A DNA stretch of 61,100 nt from assembly GCF_001431045.1 (NCBI RefSeq), contig NZ_BCLE01000041.1, forward strand, positions 1 to 61,100. The letters are read 5' to 3'. Made by a program: the position numbers and the translations under genes. Source of the stretch: Streptococcus orisasini (GTDB taxonomy: Bacteria > Bacillota > Bacilli > Lactobacillales > Streptococcaceae). Shown piece by piece: positions 25,755 through 34,202 of this stretch (positions are counted from its first letter, which is position 1; the number at the start of each line of letters is the position of its first letter). The notes beneath the pieces were generated by a model. The model had not been told where the DNA came from. It made no database searches and saw nothing but the letters and a program-made list of their open reading frames with translations.

Positions 25755-25790
25755 AAGTTCGCATCTTTCTTTATAGATGCGAACTTTTTT
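25755..25790 (+). terminator. Terminator of the methyltransferase cassette
   Basis: A perfect 12-base-pair stem, AAGTTCGCATCT with AGATGCGAACTT, ends in TTTTTT. Confidence 0.92.
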
Positions 25791-25813
25791 GTTATAATAA
25801 TCCTATATAATTC

Positions 25814-25833
25814 GTGAAATATCTGTATTTCAC
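25814..25833 (+). promoter_or_regulatory. Palindrome upstream of purD
   Basis: GTGAAATA-N4-TATTTCAC is a perfect 20-base palindrome, 62 bases before purD. It resembles half-sites of the redox regulator Rex but has a wider centre, and it is unlike the PurR box. TATAAT at 25793-25798 lies just upstream, so the palindrome would sit at or after the start site. Confidence 0.45.
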
Positions 25834-25895
25834 AAAATAAACTCAGTTTTTGGGAATTTTTCCAGACGTTTTCTTTATATTGAGGTATCTTAGCT

Positions 25896-27155
25896 ATGAA
25901 ACTTTTGGTTGTTGGTTCTGGCGGTCGTGAGCATGCGATTGCGAGGAAGTTGTTGGAGTCTCCGCAGGTTGAGCAGGTCTTTGTGGCGCCCGGCAATGAC
26001 GGGATGACGTTGGATGGTTTGGAAATTGTAAATATCGGAATTTCCGAACATTCTGCTTTGATTGATTTTGCAAAGAGCAATGATATTGCCTGGACTTTTA
26101 TTGGTCCTGATGATGCCTTAGCAGCTGGCATCGTTGATGATTTTAACCAAGCTGGGCTTAAAGCTTTCGGACCGTCAAAATTAGCGGCGGAGCTGGAGTG
26201 GTCCAAAGATTTTGCCAAGGAAATCATGGTCAAATACGATGTTCCGACAGCAGCCTATGGCACATTTACCGACTTTGAAGAAGCCAAGGCTTATATCGAA
26301 AAGCAGGGCGCACCAATCGTCATCAAGGCTGATGGTTTGGCGCTGGGCAAGGGTGTCGTCGTGGCAGAAACTGTGGAACAGGCTGTAGAAGCGGCGCGCG
26401 AGATGCTTTTGGACAATAAGTTTGGTGATTCGGGTGCGCGCGTGGTTATCGAAGAGTTTCTGGACGGTGAGGAGTTCTCCCTCTTTGCCTTGGTCAACGG
26501 CGATAAGTTTTACATCCTGCCGACAGCTCAGGATCACAAACGGGCCTACGACGGCGATAAGGGGCCAAATACAGGCGGTATGGGGGCTTATGCACCGGTG
26601 CCGCACCTGCCTCAAAGCGTGGTGGACACGGCGGTGGAAACCATCGTCAAGCCTGTGCTTGAGGGCATGATTAAAGAAGGACGGCCTTATCTGGGCGTGC
26701 TCTACTGCGGCTTAATCCTGACCGCTGATGGTCCCAAGGTCATTGAGTTTAACGCGCGCTTTGGTGACCCCGAAACGCAGATTATCCTGCCGCGTTTGAC
26801 GTCTGATTTTGCGCAGAACATCACGGACATTTTGGCTGGTAAGGAGCCTGACATCACTTGGCTAGACGCGGGTGTGACCCTTGGCGTGGTCGTTGCATCA
26901 AACGGCTATCCCTTAGCCTATGACAAGGGTGTGGAGCTGCCAGCTAAGACTGACGGCGATATCATCACTTATTATGCAGGGGCTAAGTTTGCGGAAAATG
27001 GCGAGCTGCTCTTGTCAAACGGCGGACGTGTCTACATGCTTGTTACCACAGCAGACACGGTCAAAGCTTGTCAGGAAAAAATTTACAGCAAACTTGCCGA
27101 ACAAGAAACAGCGGGCCTCTTTTACCGACATGATATCGGCAGCAAAGCTTTATAA
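25896..27155 (+). CDS. purD: Phosphoribosylamine-glycine ligase
   Basis: A 419-residue ATP-grasp enzyme of purine synthesis that joins glycine to phosphoribosylamine with ATP. The N-terminal VVGSGGREHAIA motif, the central DHKRAYDGDKGPNTGGMGAY signature and the EFNARFGDPE metal-binding motif are present. Length is standard. It is higher in GC than the cassette before it and the ATP-grasp gene after it, consistent with core sequence flanked by acquired DNA. Confidence 0.96.
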   Translation: MKLLVVGSGGREHAIARKLLESPQVEQVFVAPGNDGMTLDGLEIVNIGISEHSALIDFAKSNDIAWTFIGPDDALAAGIVDDFNQAGLKAFGPSKLAAELEWSKDFAKEIMVKYDVPTAAYGTFTDFEEAKAYIEKQGAPIVIKADGLALGKGVVVAETVEQAVEAAREMLLDNKFGDSGARVVIEEFLDGEEFSLFALVNGDKFYILPTAQDHKRAYDGDKGPNTGGMGAYAPVPHLPQSVVDTAVETIVKPVLEGMIKEGRPYLGVLYCGLILTADGPKVIEFNARFGDPETQIILPRLTSDFAQNITDILAGKEPDITWLDAGVTLGVVVASNGYPLAYDKGVELPAKTDGDIITYYAGAKFAENGELLLSNGGRVYMLVTTADTVKACQEKIYSKLAEQETAGLFYRHDIGSKAL

Positions 27156-27214
27156 TTCAGGTGTATTAAATATTGACGCATGAGGCTTGAATATAAAATT
27201 TTGGTGTTTGAAAA

Positions 27215-28396
27215 ATGAAAAATAGACTGCTATTTTTAGAAGGTTCTAGCTTAACTTCAAGAGAGACTCTAACAGTATTGCTAAAAGAAGGCTACAAAGT
27301 TGATGTCCTGTCTCCTGATAAGTTTTCTATTGCAAGATTCAGTCGACTCACTCATAGAATTCCGACAGTTGATGTGAATCGTTTTCCTGTAGATTATTTG
27401 AAACAAGTTAATCAGCTGCTTCATCAAAAAAATTATGTGGCTATTTTGCCAACACATGAAGAAGGTTGGTTATTGGCGAGTGGGAAGAAGTTTTTGCCAA
27501 CTCGTTTGCCAGTAGCGCTTGCTGATAAGGAACAATTTGAAAAGTTAGCTGGGAAGATCGCTTTTGCTGAAATTTCAGACCAGTTAACTTTGCCGATTCC
27601 TAAATGGGAGCGTGTGGAAAAACTAGAATCTATTTCATTTCCCTATCCTTATTGGCTAAAGGCAGACCATGGCACTGCTGGACGTTCGGTTTATAAAATT
27701 ACAAATAAAGAAGATTTGGCCAGAGCCGCGAGCGTTTTATTGGCCAATGATGAAAAATGGATGGTTCAGCAAGATATAAAAGGAGAATATGGGCAAGTTC
27801 AAGCAATATTTAATCACGGGAAATTACTTGCAGTTCATTCTAGTATAAAGGTTGCATCTGGTGCTGGTGGTTCAGCTGCTGCTAGATTAAGTATAGAATC
27901 TGAAATAACGAAAAAACATGTTGAAAAGTTAGGAAGTTATTTAAAATGGCATGGAAGTCTAACCTTGGATTTTATACGTGTTCATCATCAGTTTTATTAT
28001 ATAGAGTGCAATCCCAGAATGGTTGAACCTGCTAATGCTTATAAAGCGGGGGTTAATTTCCCGAAAATGATGATAGAATTAAGCAATGGCAGCTGCTCTC
28101 AGCCTGATATCTGTATAGGAAAGTCTGGAGTAAAAACACACAGTTTGTTGGCATTGATAATTGGCACTGCTGAAAGAACCAAGAGCAGGAGAAAGATGTT
28201 ACAAACCATAGGGCACTGGCTTTTAAAAAGTGATAGTGAGGAGGTGTTAACACCAGCTTGGAAAGACTTTTTGAGTTTTATTCCTCTTGCCATTATTACA
28301 ATCCGATTATTGATAAATCCTAGAAGTGTCACAAAACTGGTCAATAATACTGTTAAACATTACAGTGTAGAAGCAGCCACCCTAAAAAATCTTTGA
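27215..28396 (+). CDS. ATP-grasp superfamily protein of unknown function
   Basis: A 393-residue protein. The N-terminal domain resembles a Rossmann-like pre-ATP-grasp domain (LLFLEGSSLTSRETLTVLL). The ATP-grasp part has KADHGTAGRSV (about residues 149-160), WMVQQDIKGEYGQVQ and the metal-binding YIECNPRMVEP (about 266-276). It probably ligates a carboxylate to an amine or thiol using ATP. The C-terminal 80 residues are less typical and partly hydrophobic. It lies between purD and purE, is AT-rich, and is not a purine enzyme, so it is likely cargo. Substrate unknown. Confidence 0.7.
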   Translation: MKNRLLFLEGSSLTSRETLTVLLKEGYKVDVLSPDKFSIARFSRLTHRIPTVDVNRFPVDYLKQVNQLLHQKNYVAILPTHEEGWLLASGKKFLPTRLPVALADKEQFEKLAGKIAFAEISDQLTLPIPKWERVEKLESISFPYPYWLKADHGTAGRSVYKITNKEDLARAASVLLANDEKWMVQQDIKGEYGQVQAIFNHGKLLAVHSSIKVASGAGGSAAARLSIESEITKKHVEKLGSYLKWHGSLTLDFIRVHHQFYYIECNPRMVEPANAYKAGVNFPKMMIELSNGSCSQPDICIGKSGVKTHSLLALIIGTAERTKSRRKMLQTIGHWLLKSDSEEVLTPAWKDFLSFIPLAIITIRLLINPRSVTKLVNNTVKHYSVEAATLKNL

Positions 28397-28686
28397 GTAA
28401 AAGATTCCGTTTATTCAAAGAGAAAAAGGAACATTCCGTTAGTTTACTTATTCTTTTCTACGGGATTTTCGCAAATAACAAAAAATCGCTATAACATAAA
28501 AAACGAAAGGAATTGAACACGGGACTAATTTCCTAGGAAAAAAGATAAAACTGCCTAGACGCAAGCGTCGTCGTTAGTTTTCCCTCTCGCATTTGGGTTG
28601 TAAGGCTCAAGGCTAAAATAATCCACTGGATTATTTTACTTCTACGGAAATTTTCGGTAAACCGAAACGTCCCTTTGTATCTTATT
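28397..28686. other. 290-base gap before purE with several inverted repeats
   Basis: Visible structures are AAAACT...AGTTTT enclosing GACGC/GCGTC (about 28546-28580), the perfect hairpin AAAATAATCCA/TGGATTATTTT (about 28614-28638) and CGGT/ACCG (about 28650-28665). GGGAC and GTCCC bound the 28519-28673 part. No Shine-Dalgarno site is seen before purE. An antisense open frame here has no support. Confidence 0.4.
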
Positions 28687-29175
28687 ATGAAACCAATTAT
28701 TTCTATTATCATGGGCTCAAAATCCGACTGGGCCACTATGCAAAAAACTGCCGAGGTTTTGGACAAATTCGGTGTGGCTTATGAGAAAAAAGTGGTCTCT
28801 GCTCACCGCACACCAGACCTCATGTTCAAACACGCTGAAGAAGCACGCGACCGCGGCATTAAGGTTATCATTGCAGGTGCTGGCGGTGCAGCGCACTTGC
28901 CGGGTATGGTAGCAGCCAAAACAACGCTGCCTGTTATCGGTGTGCCTGTCAAATCGCGCGCCCTCTCAGGATTAGACTCGCTTTACTCTATCGTGCAAAT
29001 GCCGGGCGGCGTACCTGTGGCAACTATGGCCATTGGAGAAGCGGGAGCTACTAATGCTGCTCTTACTGCCCTGCGAATTCTCTCGATTGAAGATCAGAAT
29101 TTGGCAAAGCTGCTTGCAGATTTTGCAGAGGAACAAGGGAAAATCGCGGAGGCGTCAACGGATGAGCTCAACTAA
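28687..29175 (+). CDS. purE: N5-carboxyaminoimidazole ribonucleotide mutase
   Basis: A 162-residue class I PurE. The phosphate-binding [10 protein letters not shown] motif, SAHRTPD and the [10 protein letters not shown] loop are complete. It isomerises N5-CAIR made by PurK to CAIR. The ATG at 28687 matches the family start, although no clear ribosome site precedes it. The 3' end overlaps purK by 14 bases. Confidence 0.95.
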   Translation: MKPIISIIMGSKSDWATMQKTAEVLDKFGVAYEKKVVSAHRTPDLMFKHAEEARDRGIKVIIAGAGGAAHLPGMVAAKTTLPVIGVPVKSRALSGLDSLYSIVQMPGGVPVATMAIGEAGATNAALTALRILSIEDQNLAKLLADFAEEQGKIAEASTDELN

Positions 29176-30253
29176 AACCATTGGTATTATTGGCGGCGGT
29201 CAGCTGGGTCAGATGATGGCCATTTCCGCTATTTACATGGGGCACAAGGTAGTAACGCTGGATCCGACGGCGGACTGTCCTGCCTCACGCGTGTCTGAGA
29301 TGATTGTGGCGCCTTACGATGATGTGGACGCTTTGCGTCAACTGGCTGCGCGCTGTGATGTACTCACCTATGAGTTTGAGAATGTTGATGCCGACGGACT
29401 GGACGCGGTCATCAAGGCTGGTCAGCTGCCACAGGGGACTGACTTGCTGCGCATTTCGCAAAACCGTATCTTTGAAAAAGATTTCCTCGCCAACAAGGCC
29501 GGCGTGACAGTCGCTCCTTATAAGGTGGTGACTTCCAGTCTGGATTTAGAAGATTTGGACTTGAGCAAGACTTACGTCTTGAAAACAGCCACAGGGGGTT
29601 ACGATGGTCACGGTCAAGTCGTCATTAAATCACAGAACGATTTAGCTGGCGCTAGCCAATTAGTTAACGCTGCTGAGTGTGTCTTGGAAGAGTTTGTGGA
29701 CTTTGACCTTGAAATCTCGGTTATCGTGTCGGGCAATGGCAAGGACGTGACGGTTTTCCCTGTTCAGGAAAATATCCACCGCAACAACATCCTCTCAAAA
29801 ACCATTGTGCCTGCCCGTATCTCAGAGCAATTGGCTGAGAAGGCCAAGAGCATGGCAGTACAAATTGCTAAAAAACTCAATCTCTCAGGCACTCTCTGCG
29901 TGGAAATGTTTGCGACAGCCGATGATATCATTGTAAACGAAATCGCCCCGCGCCCTCACAACTCAGGGCACTATTCCATCGAAGCCTGCGATTTTTCCCA
30001 GTTTGACACTCATATCTTAGGCGTGCTCGGCGCGCCCCTTCCTCAAATCCATCTCCATGCTCCAGCCGTCATGCTCAACGTCCTTGGCCAGCACGTCCAG
30101 CAAGCAGAAGAATACGTCTCCAAAAAACCTAGCGCTCACCTCCACCTATATGGCAAATCAGAAGCCAAGCACAACCGCAAAATGGGCCATGTGACGGTGT
30201 TTAGTGATAAACCAGATGAGGTGAGGGAGTTTGGGGAAGGAGTGGAATTTTAA
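29162..30253 (+). CDS. purK: N5-carboxyaminoimidazole ribonucleotide synthase
   Basis: A 363-residue ATP-grasp enzyme that carboxylates AIR with bicarbonate and ATP to give the PurE substrate. [13 protein letters not shown] begins the protein, [12 protein letters not shown] is the ATP lid and [14 protein letters not shown] is the metal site. The ATG at 29162 lies inside the 3' end of purE, so the pair is translationally coupled. Length is typical. Confidence 0.95.
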   Translation: MSSTKTIGIIGGGQLGQMMAISAIYMGHKVVTLDPTADCPASRVSEMIVAPYDDVDALRQLAARCDVLTYEFENVDADGLDAVIKAGQLPQGTDLLRISQNRIFEKDFLANKAGVTVAPYKVVTSSLDLEDLDLSKTYVLKTATGGYDGHGQVVIKSQNDLAGASQLVNAAECVLEEFVDFDLEISVIVSGNGKDVTVFPVQENIHRNNILSKTIVPARISEQLAEKAKSMAVQIAKKLNLSGTLCVEMFATADDIIVNEIAPRPHNSGHYSIEACDFSQFDTHILGVLGAPLPQIHLHAPAVMLNVLGQHVQQAEEYVSKKPSAHLHLYGKSEAKHNRKMGHVTVFSDKPDEVREFGEGVEF

Positions 30254-31294
30254 GTGAAATTAAGAGTAAGGGAATATGGTTCAACTATTTTTGGGAGATT
30301 TAGGGCTTTTTTTAAGAGTAGAACGATAGACTCTGAACATATAATAGGGATGGGATATGCATTTGCTTATCTATTGCCGTTTTTGATCAACAGTTTAGTG
30401 TTTGCTATTTTTAGTCTAGTTTTAAGCTATATACCACTCTCAAATCTCACAATACCTTTTGGAATGTTTGTAATTAATATAGTATTGTTAATTAAATTTG
30501 TAAAAAGAATTGTTGCATTGGTTAAAGAAAAGAGAATTCTATTACCATTAATATTAATTTACATAATCTTCTCATTTTTATTGGCTACAATTTTTTGGTT
30601 CGGATCTACATTTTTGGCTCTTACAGTTATTATAACTCATTTCTCTCCTGATAATACTACTATTGCTGAATTAACAGACATGATAAGATACTATAGTGAA
30701 AATTATCAGAAAATGATAGTTAGTTTTAAATCAAATGCAAGACTAGCTATACCAATATTACAAACTCTTGGATTATCCTATTTTCTAAATCTGTTTATCC
30801 CTAAAAAATATCAAAATATTGATATCCCTGTAAAAAATAAATTTTTCCGGATATTGTTAAAGATCGGATTCCTGATACTTCCAGCAGTACTCTTTATCAT
30901 TTTTTCAAAGATTGATAAAAATTCTTATCCAATTATTGCTGGTGTTGGACTTCTTATAATTTGGTTCTCAAAACCTCAGAATATAATTGGATTAATAAGT
31001 CCTAGTGTTAACATTACTGACGAGGATGTGAAACCAGAAATATTAAATAAAGTAAAAATTTTAAAATTATTTTTAACATCTATTGAGGTGTCTTGGGGGA
31101 TAAGCATTTTTTGCTTTTATAATTATAATTCTATTATAAGATTTTACATTACTTCTGGAATTTTATTTTTTAGTATTTTTCTATTAATTATTTGGCAGAT
31201 TTACTTGAAATCTCATAAAGAAGAGTGGATAAATAAAAATTTAAAGGAAAATGTTGCTAAAAAAGTTCTTGATAAAGTAAATACTAAAAAGTAA
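30254..31294 (+). CDS. Uncharacterised polytopic membrane protein
   Basis: A 346-residue protein that I do not recognise. It has roughly seven to eight hydrophobic segments (near residues 33-60, 65-85, 95-130, 165-185, 203-220, 225-242, 270-290 and 297-315), a basic N-terminal 30 residues and a lysine-rich C-terminal tail. It starts with GTG directly after the purK stop, using a GGAAGGAG site inside purK, so it is co-translated with the purine genes. It is strongly AT-rich compared with purK, which points to recent insertion. Confidence 0.65.
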   Translation: MKLRVREYGSTIFGRFRAFFKSRTIDSEHIIGMGYAFAYLLPFLINSLVFAIFSLVLSYIPLSNLTIPFGMFVINIVLLIKFVKRIVALVKEKRILLPLILIYIIFSFLLATIFWFGSTFLALTVIITHFSPDNTTIAELTDMIRYYSENYQKMIVSFKSNARLAIPILQTLGLSYFLNLFIPKKYQNIDIPVKNKFFRILLKIGFLILPAVLFIIFSKIDKNSYPIIAGVGLLIIWFSKPQNIIGLISPSVNITDEDVKPEILNKVKILKLFLTSIEVSWGISIFCFYNYNSIIRFYITSGILFFSIFLLIIWQIYLKSHKEEWINKNLKENVAKKVLDKVNTKK

Positions 31295-31356
31295 ACAAAA
31301 TAGAAAGGAGCATGGAGATCGTTATTCAACCTAATCACCCTAATCGGAGAACAAAC

Positions 31357-32049
31357 ATGAAAACAATCGGTCTTATCGGCGGCATGAGCTGGGAGAGTAC
31401 GACCACTTATTATCAGCTCATCAACGAAACAATCAAAAAGGAGCTTGGCGGTCTGCATTCGGCTAAAATTCTACTTTACAGTGTTGATTTTGCGGAGATT
31501 GAGCACTATCAAGCCAGCGGCGACTGGGCTAAGAGTGCGGAAGTGCTGAGCCAAATTGCTCAGAAGCTGGAGCAGGCTGGTGCCGACTTCATTGTTATTT
31601 GCACCAATACCATGCACAAGGTCGCTCCGCAGATTCAGGAAAAAATTACCATTCCTATCCTGCACATTGCGCAGGCGACTGCTGAGGCTTTGCTTGAAAA
31701 TGGCATTCAAAAAGTCGGTCTTTTGGGCACCAAGTACACCATGACCCAAGATTTTTATAAGGATAAACTGCTTGAAGCAGGGCTTGAGGTGCTGATTCCA
31801 GACCAAGCTGGCATTGCCGAAGTCAACCGGATCATCTATGATGAGCTGTGTCTGGGAATCATCAAAGACAGCTCCAAGCAAACCTACCTTGCTATCATTG
31901 ATGATTTGAAAAAGGTTGGTGCCCAAGCCGTTATCCTAGGATGTACAGAGATTGGTCTTTTGGTTAAACAAGCAGATACAGATCTCCCCCTCTATGACAC
32001 AACAGCTATACATGCGGAAAAAGCCGCACGATTAGCGGTGAATGAATAA
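31357..32049 (+). CDS. Aspartate/glutamate racemase family protein
   Basis: A 230-residue PLP-independent amino-acid racemase. Both catalytic cysteines are visible: ICTNTMHK (about residue 80) and LGCTEIGLL (about residue 192). IGLIGGMSWESTTTYY at the N-terminus is typical of the aspartate racemase group. The ATG at 31357 follows CGGAG by seven bases and is preferred over the ATG at 31312, which is too close to its upstream GGAG. The S. mutans purine cluster carries a similar gene at this place. Substrate preference is not certain. Confidence 0.85.
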   Translation: MKTIGLIGGMSWESTTTYYQLINETIKKELGGLHSAKILLYSVDFAEIEHYQASGDWAKSAEVLSQIAQKLEQAGADFIVICTNTMHKVAPQIQEKITIPILHIAQATAEALLENGIQKVGLLGTKYTMTQDFYKDKLLEAGLEVLIPDQAGIAEVNRIIYDELCLGIIKDSSKQTYLAIIDDLKKVGAQAVILGCTEIGLLVKQADTDLPLYDTTAIHAEKAARLAVNE

Positions 32050-32121
32050 ATTAGAAAGAGACCTGTGACCATTTTGACAGCAGGTGCTGAAATGGTATGA
32101 TAGGTATCAGGAGGTTAACAC

Positions 32122-32733
32122 ATGGAACTATTCATTTCAAAAGTCATCAGCAGCTTTTTAGAAATAGTATTATTTGCTATCATTCCATTTATTTATTGGT
32201 TTGCTATAGAAAGAAAACACTCTCCTTTTCTAGACTGGCTAGGCTTTAAAAAAGTCAGCAAACATGATTTTAAACAAGTCTTTGTGCCCCTACTGGTGAT
32301 GACAGTATTATTTTTGCTCATTTCTCTCTTTATTTTATTCCGCTTAAAGGGAGTGTCAATGGCGACAACCGTTTTTCGAGGCGGTGGTTTTAAGATTCTG
32401 CCTGCTATTCTGATTTATGGAATATTTAATACCGCTTTGCCGGAAGAATTGTTTTTTAGAGGATTCTTATTGAAGCGTCTTATGCAAAAACTGGCCTTTC
32501 CTTTGGCTAATACCATCCAGTCCTTGTTTTTTGCTTTGATACATGGTTTCATGTTTTTAAAGGTGCTGGATATTGGTTCCACAATGATGGTTACAGTGTT
32601 TACGTTTGCTATTGCTTATGGAATGGGCTATATCAACGAAAACAAGGCTCAAGGTTCCATTATTCCAAGTTGGATTATTCATGCGGCAGCTAATATTTTT
32701 TCAGGCATATGTGCTGCGTTTATGGTAATTTAG
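32122..32733 (+). CDS. CPBP-family intramembrane metalloprotease
   Basis: A 203-residue membrane protein with about six helices. The CPBP (CAAX protease and bacteriocin-processing) motifs are EELFFRGFLLKRL (about residue 110), FALIHG (about 140) and the late IIHAAAN (about 190), which supply the glutamates and histidines of the active site. Family members in streptococci act in bacteriocin self-immunity or processing, but no bacteriocin gene is visible nearby. AGGAGG precedes the start. Confidence 0.85.
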   Translation: MELFISKVISSFLEIVLFAIIPFIYWFAIERKHSPFLDWLGFKKVSKHDFKQVFVPLLVMTVLFLLISLFILFRLKGVSMATTVFRGGGFKILPAILIYGIFNTALPEELFFRGFLLKRLMQKLAFPLANTIQSLFFALIHGFMFLKVLDIGSTMMVTVFTFAIAYGMGYINENKAQGSIIPSWIIHAAANIFSGICAAFMVI

Positions 32734-32806
32734 TTGAAATATTGTTGAATAAAATGAGTTCGTTGTGGTGAATTAGGAATAAGATTGTAAATTGACAGGA
32801 GGCTAT

Positions 32807-33754
32807 ATGGTTCAATACAAAATTGAGGAAAGAGAAGAGCAAACATATTATGGCTATTCTTGGGAATGTAATTCAGAGACAGATTTTTCAGTAATTTGGA
32901 ATGAATTTTATACTAAGGAAAAAAATTATCTTGAAAACCCGCTTGTAATAAAAACTCTTCCAAATGAAAATGAAGAATTTACGTATAGTATATGTATTCA
33001 AGGCTATGATTCAGATGATGACTTATCTGATTACGATATAATAACTATGCCAAAAGGGCGTTATGTAAGGTTGTTATTAACTGGACCGTTAGAGCAGTCA
33101 GTTATTGAAGGATGGAAGTTTGCGTTCTCTGCCTTTAATTTAGCATCAGAAAAAAATATTGAACTATATGGACGACAAGAAAAGACTAGTTCTGATTTTT
33201 CAATGAATATCTTAATCCCTATCTTAAATGAAAAAACAAAAATTGAAAAACTTAAATGGAAAGCTGCAAAACTTTGGGAAAAGCCAAGTGTTAAAGTAGC
33301 AATAGGATTGATTGTTGCAACGGCAGTGGCTGCAATAACAGAGATAGTTATAAATAAATCTCAAAGCAATTGTGAACTACCTGTCTTCAATAATGAGGAA
33401 AACGATGATATAGATCTTGAAGATACATTAATGGATGGTTTCGAGGGAGATGAAAGTGTTGTAGATGCAGTTAGGAGTGAACGCAAGTCTCCAGAAGATC
33501 ATATAGTAAGTGGGCATTATCAAACCTATCATACTAAAAATGGTCCCACTCAAAAATATGTCGGACCATATCATAGAGGTGAGCGATTTAAGGAAGTCGT
33601 TGAATTCGATGACTTTGATGAACTTGATGATTATGAAGATGAAACGTTGGATGTGTATGATGCTGCGGATATTTGGGCCTCTAGTGGGAAAGATGAAGAT
33701 TATACGTTTGGATACTCAGAAGAAGAGCTAGAAGATGCGCTTAATAACTTTTAG
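32807..33754 (+). CDS. GyrI-like domain protein with a membrane segment and an acidic tail
   Basis: A 315-residue protein of unusual build. Residues 1-150 resemble the GyrI-like or AraC-type effector-binding domain (YYGYSWEC..., MPKGRYVRLLLTGP..., then NILIPI near the end of the domain). A hydrophobic segment follows (VKVAIGLIVATAVAAITEIVI, about 172-192). The last 120 residues are very acidic, with a small patch around HYQTYHTKNGPTQKYVGPYHRG resembling an extracellular or phage-associated motif. AGGAGG lies just before the ATG at 32807. It is AT-rich. Function unknown; the domain call is moderate. Confidence 0.55.
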   Translation: MVQYKIEEREEQTYYGYSWECNSETDFSVIWNEFYTKEKNYLENPLVIKTLPNENEEFTYSICIQGYDSDDDLSDYDIITMPKGRYVRLLLTGPLEQSVIEGWKFAFSAFNLASEKNIELYGRQEKTSSDFSMNILIPILNEKTKIEKLKWKAAKLWEKPSVKVAIGLIVATAVAAITEIVINKSQSNCELPVFNNEENDDIDLEDTLMDGFEGDESVVDAVRSERKSPEDHIVSGHYQTYHTKNGPTQKYVGPYHRGERFKEVVEFDDFDELDDYEDETLDVYDAADIWASSGKDEDYTFGYSEEELEDALNNF

Positions 33755-33774
33755 ATATACCCCTATACGATTAC

Positions 33775-33889
33775 GATGTTTCACGCCGTGGGGAGAGCCG
33801 TAAGCGACGGAATTGTTGAGACTTTAGGTTCAACAATTAGCCATGAAACCGAAGGTTTGCCGGTGTCCGCCCCACTTAAGTGAAACATC
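33775..33889 (+). repeat. Structured element A, 115 bases with terminal inverted repeats
   Basis: The ends pair as GATGTTTCAC with GTGAAACATC, then a 3-versus-4-base internal loop (gcc against ttaa), then GTGGGG with CCCCAC. Inside are GCCGT/ACGGA-type and AATTGTTGA/TCAACAATT (33811-33838) hairpins and AAACC/GGTTT. The sister element at 33998-34125 has the same layout with changed but still pairing bases. Confidence 0.65.
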
Positions 33890-33997
33890 AGTTATCAAAT
33901 AAAATATAGAAAAAGAAGGAACGTTGTCCTTGAATTAAGCACGAACGAAAAATGCGGAGAAAAACAGAAAATTAAGCGAACGAAGTGAGCTATAAGC

Positions 33998-34125
33998 GAT
34001 ACTTTTCGCTGTAGTGAAAAGAGTGACGAAGTCACTCGGGGAAAATCAAAAGACCCTAGGCTTTTGATTTAGCTATGAAATCCCGTAGGAAGTTGCTAGC
34101 GACCCCACTACCTAAGAAAAGTATC
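33998..34125 (+). repeat. Structured element B, 128 bases with terminal inverted repeats
   Basis: The ends pair as GATACTTTTC with GAAAAGTATC, then a 3-versus-4-base internal loop (gct against ctaa), then GTAGTG with CACTAC. Inside are GAGTGAC/GTCACTC and AAATCAAAAG/CTTTTGATTT hairpins, followed by the stretch TTTAGCTATGAAAT, which matches TTAGCCATGAAAC of element A. Together the two fill the 448-base gap between the GyrI-like gene and purB; no coding region was seen there. Confidence 0.65.
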
Positions 34126-34202
34126 ATAAAAAAAGAAAACCTGCCTATTAGGGCAAAAAATAAATTAGAAATCTGGCTGAAAGCCAAAGGAGTTTAAAAC
34201 AA

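Noticed and set aside
28519..28673. Third copy of the 33.8-34.1 kb hairpin element
   Set aside because: Only a short TTTAGCC-like stretch on the other strand is similar; the terminal stem layout is not there.
28533..28766. Antisense open frame across the purE start
   Set aside because: It overlaps purE and hairpins on the other strand and has no promoter or ribosome site.
33775..34125. Purine riboswitch or T-box before purB
   Set aside because: The conserved core sequences of purine riboswitches and T-boxes are absent; the repeated layout points to another kind of element.
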